A DNA stretch of 54,461 nucleotides from Scytonema tolypothrichoides VB-61278. GTDB lineage: Bacteria; Cyanobacteriota; Cyanobacteriia; Cyanobacteriales; Nostocaceae. Position numbers and translations under genes: made by a program. Shown here piece by piece: positions 48,301-54,461 of this stretch. The stretch is from assembly GCF_000828085.3 (NCBI RefSeq), contig NZ_JXCA02000001.1:970430-1024890 (forward strand), read 5' to 3'. The notes under the pieces are model-generated. The model was not told the DNA's origin, searched no databases, and saw only the letters and a program-made list of their open reading frames with translations. How positions within the stretch are numbered: position 1 is the first letter of the stretch; each line of letters opens with the position of its first letter.

Positions 48301-48656
48301 ACGACCCCCAAGGACCACCAATTATGATTTTGTCGCTGAAAGCCGGTGGTGTAGGATTAAATTTAACACGAGCCAATCATGTTTTTCACTTTGACAGATG
48401 GTGGAACCCAGCAGTAGAAAATCAGGCTACAGATAGAGTTTTTCGTATTGGTCAAACTCGCAATGTCCAAGTTCATAAATTTGTTTCCACTGGCACATTA
48501 GAAGAAAAAATTCATGACATGATTGAAAGTAAAAAACAACTTGCCGAACAAGTTGTTGGTGCGGGTGAAGATTGGCTGACAGAACTGGATACAGACCAAC
48601 TCCGCAACTTATTAATACTTGATCGTAGTGCAGTTATAGAAGAGGAAACAGAATGA
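45357..48656 (+). CDS. SNF2-family DNA helicase/ATPase
   Basis: A 1099-residue protein. Residues about 1-590 are a SNF2-associated N-terminal region typical of bacterial members. The ATPase follows: LADDMGLGKTIQFIAFLLHL (motif I near 634), VLDEAQNVKN as DEAQ (motif II near 735), ALTGTPVENRLQELW (motif III), LKAGGVGLNLTRANHVFHFD and QATDRVFRIGQTRNVQVHKF (motif VI near 1027). It is expected to translocate on double-stranded DNA, in repair, transcription recycling or defence. The stop overlaps the start of the SWIM gene by 4 bp (ATGA), so the two are translationally coupled. Confidence 0.95.
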   Translation: MAILHGTWLTQNSGCLFVWGETWRTLGTNYSQGLLNNDVSKHPLAMTPLELIEWVHSRKISIGKIAHSKRVETSQTKSIKNGKTPKAVSVADVSLPTHSQIVALPSYILENTEGTVEIFPAHSATLDLPNKTPQYLQPWLVEGFCLNPEEAIKFLTSLPLSVPNGEENFLGGDLRFWVQIARWSLDLISRGKFLPTIQRQSDHSTVAKWQALLDSAQDGTRLEKFSQLMPLACRTYEESFQEGEDKEAKSSSSVHINLPPEPQELLLGFLNSTIDAQVRAMMGSQPLLETRVMASLPATVRQWLNSLTTASNTYSADPFGVQRLEAVLKAWTMPLQYQMAGNNQFRTCFVLRSPESGGETHWTLAYFLQAADDSNFLIDATTIWNHPLEKFVYQNRTIEQPQETFLRGLGLASRLYPPIAASLETPYPQFCQLNPIQAYEFIKSVAWRFEDSGLGVILPPSLENREGWANRLGLKITAQTSKKKQERLGLESLLNFKWELAIGGQTISKAEFDRLVALNSPLVEINGEWVELRSQDIKTAQTFFASRKEQMALSLEDALRISTGDTQTIEKLPVVSFEASGALQELISALTNNKAVEPLPTPASFQGKLRPYQERGMAWLAFLERWGLGACLADDMGLGKTIQFIAFLLHLKEQETLEKPTLLVCPTSVLGNWEREVKKFAPTLKVMQYHGDKRPKGKTFVEAVNKHDIVITSYSLIHRDLKSLQSVSWQIIVLDEAQNVKNSDAKQSQAVRQIESTFRIALTGTPVENRLQELWSILDFLNPGYLGNKQFFQRRFAIPIEKYGDAASLNQLRSLVQPFILRRLKSDRDIIQDLPEKQEMTVFCGLSPQQAQLYQRVVEESLAEIEEAEGLQRRGMILALLVKLKQICNHPSHYLKQDSLEQYHSGKLQRLQEMLEIVVASGDAPAGSRALAGDRALIFTQFAEWGKLLKPYLEKQLGREILFLYGSTQKKQREEMVDRFQHDPQGPPIMILSLKAGGVGLNLTRANHVFHFDRWWNPAVENQATDRVFRIGQTRNVQVHKFVSTGTLEEKIHDMIESKKQLAEQVVGAGEDWLTELDTDQLRNLLILDRSAVIEEETE

Positions 48657-49489
48657 CAAATGAGACCCTTCAAGCAAATCGAGAATGGTGGTCACAACGG
48701 TGGCTTGATTTGTTGGATTCCTATCGTTTTAAAAAACGTTTGGAACGTGGGAGAATTTATGCACGTCAGGGAAACGTTCTTAGCATTGAGTTTCAAGGCG
48801 CAAAGGTATTAGCTAGGGTGCAAGGTTCTGACCCAGAACCATACAAAGTTTCCTTGTCCCTTGACCCCTTTAGTGAAGAACAGTGGGGTTATGTGGTTGA
48901 AACTATGTCTCAAAAATCAATGTTTTCTGCTAAGCTACTAGCAGGAGAAATGCCGCAAAATATGGAAGAGGTTTTCACTGCTAATGGTCTTTCTCTATTT
49001 CCTTTTACCTTATCTGATGTTCACAGTAAATGCTCTTGTCCTGATAAGGCTAATCCCTGCAAACACGTCGCTGCAGTTTACTATCAGTTAGGCGATCGCT
49101 TTAGTGAAGATCCATTTGTTCTTTTTCAATTACGCGGCAGCACCAAAGAGAAAATTATCAGTGATTTACGTCACTTACGTACTAAAACTGTTGAAACTTC
49201 ACAAAACGAACCAGCCGAGGTTCAAGAGTCAACACAAGAAAAACGATTCTCTGTCAACATCGAATCTTTTTGGCAATACAATGAGCCACTGGAATCTTCT
49301 TTAGTTGTTATTGTACCATCAACAGGCGAAACAGTTTTAGATGTGTTGGGGTCAATTCCTTTAGCTAAGGAAGAGGAAAATTTAACAAGTTTAACCGCTG
49401 CTGATGTGGTGATGAAATATTTACAGACAGTGTACAAAGATGTTAGCCAGAAGGCTGTTTTGGCTGCAATGAATGTTGGAGGAGGTTAA
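48653..49489 (+). CDS. SWIM zinc-finger protein partnered with the SNF2 helicase
   Basis: A 278-residue protein with the SWIM pattern SKCSCPDKANPCKHVAAVYY near residues 125-145 (Cys-X-Cys...Cys-X-His). It opens with REWWSQRWLDLLDSYRFKKR, and GRIYARQGNVLSIEFQGAKV is typical of the family. SWIM fingers bind DNA or protein, and in bacteria they are commonly encoded next to SNF2 helicases. The 4-bp overlap supports a joint complex. The C-terminal 100 residues are variable. Confidence 0.93.
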   Translation: MTNETLQANREWWSQRWLDLLDSYRFKKRLERGRIYARQGNVLSIEFQGAKVLARVQGSDPEPYKVSLSLDPFSEEQWGYVVETMSQKSMFSAKLLAGEMPQNMEEVFTANGLSLFPFTLSDVHSKCSCPDKANPCKHVAAVYYQLGDRFSEDPFVLFQLRGSTKEKIISDLRHLRTKTVETSQNEPAEVQESTQEKRFSVNIESFWQYNEPLESSLVVIVPSTGETVLDVLGSIPLAKEEENLTSLTAADVVMKYLQTVYKDVSQKAVLAAMNVGGG

Positions 49490-49738
49490 AGGAACAAAGA
49501 CGAAAGACATGAAAGCAGTTATCAGTTATCAGGTACAAGATGGGAATTGAAACGCCAAAGTACACTGACACTTATATAAGTGCTTGACTCCGACTACCAT
49601 GTGAAAAACTGGTTAGCTGATTGTTGTGAGCATCTGTGTAGACAATTTTGGACTTTGCTTTAGTATATTTTTAGTATTCCTGATAATTTTGTTCAATGAT
49701 GGAATGCTATAAAAGCAGAGTAATCCAGTCAAAGACAC

Positions 49739-50038
49739 ATGGAACTTCAAACCAAGATCATTACAGTGGAACTTACTGATGGTACAAGTGTTAAAGTTGA
49801 AGCGACACAGATAGGCGATCGCAAAATAAATTTTCAATCCCGACCTTTTGAAGAAGTCACCACCGCAATTGAATCGCTTACCAAAGAAATTGTGGAAGCA
49901 TTACACAAGGTTAAGCCAGATCGAGCAAGTGTAAAGTTTGGTGTAGATATTGCTATTGAATCTGGTAAACTTACCGCTTTACTGGTAAAGGGTTCTAATA
50001 CAGCCAATATAGAGATTACCTTAGAATGGGGTCAATAG
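49739..50038 (+). CDS. Trypco1-like (trypsin-co-occurring domain, CU044_2847 family) protein
   Basis: A 99-residue single-domain protein. The pattern is an opening strand KIITVELTDGTSVKVEA, a central helix IESLTKEIVEALHKVKPDRA, then SVKFGVDIAIESGKLTALLV and a final strand ANIEITLEWG. I recognise it as the domain often found with trypsin-like peptidases and effector-associated proteins in bacterial conflict systems. Here no peptidase gene is adjacent, so it is either a solitary member or acts in trans. Confidence 0.75.
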   Translation: MELQTKIITVELTDGTSVKVEATQIGDRKINFQSRPFEEVTTAIESLTKEIVEALHKVKPDRASVKFGVDIAIESGKLTALLVKGSNTANIEITLEWGQ

Positions 50039-50131
50039 TTTCTCACGAAGTTATGTAAAAACATTTAGATAATTGTCACCATTATCACCTAAATGAAAAG
50101 TAGTAACAGAGATTAACTAAAGTAACCCAAA

Positions 50132-51013
50132 TTATTTCAACTCTGCCAAAGTTTCCTGAACTATTAAAACTGACTTCACTGGTCGTTTTACCAGACTTCT
50201 GTTTGAATCAACTTTTCCATAAAAGGTTTTGCCGTCGTAATAAAGCGAAGACGAACTTCCACCATCCAGATTCATCGCTTTCTCAACAGCAAGGGTTTTC
50301 ATAAAACGAGCCAGTTCTGGCAAGGACATCCCGGAGTTAGCAGGAACATCTGGCTTTTGAGCAACCATCACCAAAACAATGGTACCATCACCAGTGATAC
50401 CAATAGCAGTTCGAGCATTAGGTTTGGTGCTACCAAGAGCATCTCGTCTGTTAGCATTATCCACAAAACCTTCTTGCACTAAGGTTAATTCTGGCAATAG
50501 TTGCGGACCACCACCCACAGCATCAACTAATTGACAACCTACTTGTAGAGGTTCACTGTGGAGAGTGATAGAATAGCGGACAGTTTGCTCGCACAGGTAT
50601 CGCCGAAATTCTGCACGATTGAGAATCTTATCGAGGTAAGGTTTGAGGTCAGGATTATTTACCAATCGTTCATTGTCTTTAGGATTCGCTATTAGTTTTC
50701 CTTGTTGAAAAATAATCGACGTTGTTTTTTGGTTGACTGGGTCAAAAAAGCCAGCATTGATGATAGCAACTGCTTGATGCTGTTTGGCAAATTCCTCTAC
50801 TGTATTTAGTTGTGACGACAATGCAGGAGTTACCACAAATTGGCTATTAGATGGAATATTTAAGATATGGACAATGCTGTTGGGTAAATTGCGTTGCTCA
50901 TATTTAATAGTTTTGGTGATTAAGTTTGTTTCTTTTGATGTCGCAGTACGAAAAAACAAAAGCAGCACAGTCGCGCTGACAAACACTCCTGCTAGTATCC
51001 ACATTTTTCTCAT
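50132..51013 (-). CDS. phosphodiester glycosidase family protein (NAGPA/DUF2233), membrane-anchored
   Basis: A 293-residue protein with an N-terminal hydrophobic segment (about 4-24) acting as signal or anchor. The NAGPA domain follows: AVAIINAGFFDPVNQKTTSI, then VDAVGGGPQLLPELTLVQEG, KPNARTAIGITGDGTIVLVM and KAMNLDGGSSSSLYYDGKTF. Family members remove GlcNAc from phosphodiesters in animals; bacterial roles concern cell-wall or exopolysaccharide sugars and are largely untested. Confidence 0.92.
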   Translation of the reverse strand: MRKMWILAGVFVSATVLLLFFRTATSKETNLITKTIKYEQRNLPNSIVHILNIPSNSQFVVTPALSSQLNTVEEFAKQHQAVAIINAGFFDPVNQKTTSIIFQQGKLIANPKDNERLVNNPDLKPYLDKILNRAEFRRYLCEQTVRYSITLHSEPLQVGCQLVDAVGGGPQLLPELTLVQEGFVDNANRRDALGSTKPNARTAIGITGDGTIVLVMVAQKPDVPANSGMSLPELARFMKTLAVEKAMNLDGGSSSSLYYDGKTFYGKVDSNRSLVKRPVKSVLIVQETLAELK

Positions 51014-51223
51014 GCATTATCGCCTCAACTTAGACGAATGCATTATATCCTTTGAGGTTGGGCGATTGCCCAAAGGGCAGACGCCAGAGGCGTATCGCTT
51101 TACCGATAACGCTTTGTTACGATGAAATCCATAGACTAGAGTTTTATTCCTAAACCACTATAGCAATCCTCCGCAGATTTGTGTGAAAGTGCCTGCGCGT
51201 AGCGCATAAGTCGCGCATCCTCA

Positions 51224-51254
51224 GATTCCCGACGTCTTTTAGACGTCGAGAATC
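51224..51254. repeat. hairpin in the gap upstream of the glycosyltransferase gene
   Basis: GATTCCCGACGTCT and AGACGTCGAGAATC form a near-perfect stem around TTT. The gap 51014-51749 also holds a palindromic repeat at 51056-51110. A 23-codon frame at 51294-51365 is too short to call. No gene is supported. Confidence 0.6.
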
Positions 51255-51749
51255 TTGTTGTTCACAAATGATTTAGGACTGCTATATATATTTATGATGA
51301 CTACAGGAACACCCGAAACTCTGTTAAAATCATTTCCAGATCATAAGCAGGCTAAGCGCATCTAAATTCTTCTCAAAAAAAATATTGGTGAATGATTAAA
51401 CAAAAAAATCAGGATTTATTCTTTGATTGATTTTCCAAGGGTAAAAGCGATTACCTCATCATTGTGAATAAGTAAAGATGAATCCAACGAATGATTTTGG
51501 ACTGTATTAACACTCAGGTGTTCTGATTGACAAGATGCCCATTACCTGGAGATCATAAACAGTTGCTAGAATCAGATGATCATTTGTGAGCCACTCACTT
51601 GCAAGGATTCCCCAACAATGATTAAGTTGATGAACTTAACGCTCTTTAAGATCACATTATTAATGTAATCTTAAACATCTACTGATAAATTAGCAGCAGC
51701 TACAGATTCTTTCAAAAAAGCTGGACTGAAAAAATCGAGGTATAGTCAA

Positions 51750-52970
51750 ATGCGCTTATTAATAGTACAGTATGGTGGGGATTATCGTGAAGCTTTTAAG
51801 CATTTCTCACAAAATGGAATTGAAACCTATCATTCCCAAAAATATGTCATTAGTTCTATTGTTGAAATTAGTAAGCAAATAGAAGAAGCTACCTTACTAT
51901 GCTGCCAGACAAAAGAGTCCTACAACGAGGTTCTTCAAGATGGGTTGCGTGCAATTGCGGCAGGACTTGATCCATATAAACAGAAACGAGAAATTTTAAA
52001 ATTAATTGAAGAGCAAAATCCAACACATTTATTGGTTCATGCACCAATCCCAGGCATCTTTAATTGGGCAATTCAAAACAAAGTCCGAACAATAGGCTTG
52101 CTAGCGGATTCTTTTTTAAAAACCAGTTTGCGCCAACAATTTAAAAATTATTTGTTGGCTCGTCTCTTAAACAACAAGCAAATTGAATGGATTGGTAATC
52201 ATGGGATTAATGCTTGTCTATCACTTCAAGAAATAGGAGTCAATCCTGAGAAAATTATTCCTTATGATTGGGTTCATACTATGACACCTGACTATTATTC
52301 ACCGAAGAAATTTAGACAAAATGTAAATACATGGAATTTAGTCTATGTTGGTGCAGTTGCCGAAGTTAAAGGTGTTGGCGACGTCATAGAAGCCGTAGCA
52401 AAATTAAAAACTAGAAATATCACAGTAAATTTGCAGGTAGTTGGCGGCGGTGAAATTGACTATTATACTCAGCGAGTTAGACAATTAAATATTGAAGACT
52501 GTGTAAAATTCCTGGGATTAGTTGGGAATCAAACAGTCATGAATTTGATGAGGGAGGCAGATATTGTTGTAGTACCTAGCAGACATGAATATCCAGAGGC
52601 TTGTCCTTTTACAATTTATGAGGCTTTTTGCGTTCATACTCCAATAGTTGCCTCTAATCACCCCGTATTTAAAGGTAATTTACAAGACGGTATTAACGCC
52701 ATGATTTTTCCTGCTGGCGACTCAACAGCGTTAGCAGCATCTATTGAAAAACTTATTTCCAACCCAGAAATGTATGAAAGGCTTTCCGAAGCTTCATCAA
52801 AATCTTGGGATCACTTGCAAATACCTGTAAAGTGGGCGGAATTCATTAATTGTTGGCTACATAATTCATCAAATAATCAGGATTGGCTGCTCAAACATAG
52901 GCTGGCTTCTGGAATGTACAATTCTTGGTTTAGCCAAGACAAGCAAAAGTTATTCTGCGGTTTCTACTAG
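51750..52970 (+). CDS. glycosyltransferase family 4-type protein (GT-B fold)
   Basis: A 406-residue protein. The N-terminal half lacks a strong signature. The C-terminal half is a clear GT4 domain: WNLVYVGAVAEVKGVGDVIE near 190-210, VNLQVVGGGEIDYYTQRVRQ, then READIVVVPSRHEYPEACPF followed by TIYEAF, where the Glu pair contacts the nucleotide sugar. The acceptor and sugar are unknown; surface polysaccharide synthesis is likely. No other glycan gene is adjacent. Confidence 0.88.
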   Translation: MRLLIVQYGGDYREAFKHFSQNGIETYHSQKYVISSIVEISKQIEEATLLCCQTKESYNEVLQDGLRAIAAGLDPYKQKREILKLIEEQNPTHLLVHAPIPGIFNWAIQNKVRTIGLLADSFLKTSLRQQFKNYLLARLLNNKQIEWIGNHGINACLSLQEIGVNPEKIIPYDWVHTMTPDYYSPKKFRQNVNTWNLVYVGAVAEVKGVGDVIEAVAKLKTRNITVNLQVVGGGEIDYYTQRVRQLNIEDCVKFLGLVGNQTVMNLMREADIVVVPSRHEYPEACPFTIYEAFCVHTPIVASNHPVFKGNLQDGINAMIFPAGDSTALAASIEKLISNPEMYERLSEASSKSWDHLQIPVKWAEFINCWLHNSSNNQDWLLKHRLASGMYNSWFSQDKQKLFCGFY

Positions 52971-53024
52971 GAATAGGTTGTAGCTAGGCGATAATAAATT
53001 AAGTTTGCCGATAGAAGCATAGTT

Positions 53025-54461
53025 ATGACATGCTGCCTTAATCCAGGTTGCCACAATCCCCCTAATCCTGATGGCACAATGTTTTGTTCCAACTGCGGAA
53101 CAGGACTGGTAGTGCTGAGAAACCGCTATCGCCCGATAAAATCATTAGGTAGCGGGGGATTTGGCAAAACTTATCTGGCAGAGGATATTGACAAACTGAA
53201 GGAAAAATGCGTCATCAAGCAATTCGCACCACAAGTACAAGGAACTGGCGCGTTTCAAAAGGCAAAGGAACTATTTGAACAAGAAGCAATACGTTTGCAA
53301 CAGTTAGGGGATCATCCACAAATTCCCACGCTTCTAGCATATTTTGAGCAAGATCATCGCCTGTATTTGGTGCAACAGTTTATCGATGGGCAAGATTTAT
53401 CAGATGAATTAAAACAGCAGGGTAATTTCAGTGAGCAGCAAATTCGGGAATTATTGGTTGATTTGTTAAACATACTAAAGATTGTTCATCAACACAAAGT
53501 TATTCACCGCGATATCAAGCCAGGGAATATTATTCGTCGCAGCAGTGATCGCAAATTGGTGCTGATAGATTTTGGTGCTTCCAAGCAACTGACAGAAACA
53601 GTCATGTCTGAACAGGGAACAACGATTGGCAGCTTTGGTTATGCACCATTGGAACAAATGCAGGGTGGCGAAGCGTATCCAGCAAGTGATTTATTCAGTT
53701 TGGGTGTGACTTGCTTTCATTTGCTGACTAATATTCAGCCTAGGGGACTGTTTAATAAACAAGGTTATGGGTGGGTGTCCTCTTGGCGACAGCATTTGCA
53801 GCAAAGCGTGAGTCAGGAATTCGGGCAAATCCTCGATAAGTTGCTGCAAGAAGATTACCAGCAGCGTTATCAGTCACCGGGGGAAGTTTTACAAGATTTG
53901 CATCCACTGCCACCACCGCCTGCTGTACCTCCGACAGTACAGCCGCCTCAACCGTCACCGCCGCCGCCTGCTGTACCTCCGACAGTATTGTTTCAGCATC
54001 AACCGCCACCAACACAGCGTGCAACTCCATTTAAACCGAAAGGCAAGTTAAGCCCATTGCTGCTAGGTGGTGTCATTCTGTTGCTGGGGTTGGTAGGAAT
54101 TGAAATCTATGGGTATTGTGTGTATGCAGTCTTTCCGTTTACTCCTATACTTATTGCCAGTCTATCTAGCATAAAATCTACCCTGACTGAGCATAGCAGC
54201 TCGGTTAATTCCGTCGCCATCAGCTCGGATGGCAAGACTTTGGTGAGTGGGAGTCTCGACAACACTATCAAGATTTGGAATCTGCAAACGGGTGAGTTAA
54301 AATCTAACCTTACTGGACATACCAAATCGGTTGATTCCGTCGCTATAAGCCCGGATGGCAAGACTTTGGTGAGTGGGAGTCTCGACAACACTATCAAGAT
54401 TTGGAATCTGCAAACGGATGAATTGAAATCTACCCTGACTGGGCATACCAACTGGGTTGGT
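53025..54461 (+). CDS. serine/threonine protein kinase with zinc ribbon and WD40 repeats (runs off the right edge)
   Basis: ATG at 53025 opens a frame still open at the window end (479 codons seen). A zinc ribbon with Cys pairs (MTCCLNPGCH and MFCSNCG) occupies about residues 3-27. The kinase domain (about 35-290) has GSGGFGKTY at 42-50, HRDIKPGN near 161 and IDFGAS near 181. A Pro-rich linker and a membrane segment (about 350-390) follow. WD40 repeats with SPDGKTLVSGSLDNTIKIWN start near residue 396. This is the cyanobacterial membrane kinase type with a WD40 propeller, probably outside the cytoplasm. The propeller is incomplete here. Confidence 0.93.
   Translation, partial: MTCCLNPGCHNPPNPDGTMFCSNCGTGLVVLRNRYRPIKSLGSGGFGKTYLAEDIDKLKEKCVIKQFAPQVQGTGAFQKAKELFEQEAIRLQQLGDHPQIPTLLAYFEQDHRLYLVQQFIDGQDLSDELKQQGNFSEQQIRELLVDLLNILKIVHQHKVIHRDIKPGNIIRRSSDRKLVLIDFGASKQLTETVMSEQGTTIGSFGYAPLEQMQGGEAYPASDLFSLGVTCFHLLTNIQPRGLFNKQGYGWVSSWRQHLQQSVSQEFGQILDKLLQEDYQQRYQSPGEVLQDLHPLPPPPAVPPTVQPPQPSPPPPAVPPTVLFQHQPPPTQRATPFKPKGKLSPLLLGGVILLLGLVGIEIYGYCVYAVFPFTPILIASLSSIKSTLTEHSSSVNSVAISSDGKTLVSGSLDNTIKIWNLQTGELKSNLTGHTKSVDSVAISPDGKTLVSGSLDNTIKIWNLQTDELKSTLTGHTNWVG
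54228..54417 (+). repeat. near-identical WD40-unit DNA repeat, 126-bp period
   Basis: A 64-bp segment starting GATGGCAAGACTTTGGTGAG at 54228-54291 recurs exactly at 54354-54417, one WD40 unit (42 codons) later. The identity at DNA level points to recent unit duplication or gene conversion inside the kinase gene. Confidence 0.9.

Noticed and set aside
51294-51365. 23-codon frame MMTTGTPETLLKSFPDHKQA...
   Set aside because: It is too short, with no paralogue or homologue evidence to support coding.

Overview
The window looks like chromosomal DNA of a filamentous cyanobacterium, most likely of the heterocyst-forming order (Nostocales). The evidence is frequent HIP1 octamers (GCGATCGC), a full-length NtcA regulator, the plant-type carotenoid pair CrtP/CrtB, several cyanobacteria-specific protein families, and abundant 7-bp short tandem repeats with palindromic repeats between genes. 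The species cannot be named from the sequence alone.

Layout. 1-358 is the leader-proximal end of a CRISPR array read on the minus strand, with its leader at 359-615. No cas gene lies in the window. 0.6-9.2 kb holds an exported methyltransferase, an unusual WG-repeat/M50-protease/TPR fusion, a metallophosphoesterase, an ABC exporter, and two small cyanobacterial genes (DUF3146-like, YqgF/RuvX-like). 9.8-16 kb holds a DUF3084 coiled-coil protein, ntcA with a perfect NtcA box upstream, fabI, hisB and an ABC ATPase. 16.8-22.6 kb holds a polysaccharide export protein, a DUF1400 hydrolase and a glycogen synthase. 22.6-29.7 kb is patchy: a broken antitoxin, a Uma2 nuclease, a 2-hydroxyacid dehydrogenase and a near-identical fragment of it, a protein made of four 116-residue repeats, a transposase remnant, an acetyltransferase, a phosphatase, and hemD with an apparent CTG start. 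29.7-34.4 kb holds a NatB-like binding protein, tRNA-Ser(GCT) and the crtP-crtB pair. 35.4-42 kb is duplicated and decayed: an acyltransferase plus a remnant of a second one, and a SulP anion transporter plus a remnant of a second one. Two paralogous genes for proteins of 42-43 residues flank the SulP pair. 42.3-54.5 kb holds pnp, a SNF2 helicase overlapping a SWIM-finger gene, a Trypco1-like protein, a phosphodiester glycosidase, a glycosyltransferase, and a Ser/Thr kinase with WD40 repeats that runs off the right edge.

Most of this is ordinary core and conserved-hypothetical content. The best candidates for something undescribed are the twin small proteins around SulP, the WG-M50-TPR fusion, the four-repeat protein, and a family of short elements bounded by AAGAAACAC/GTGTTTCTT arms that enclose variable tandem repeats.
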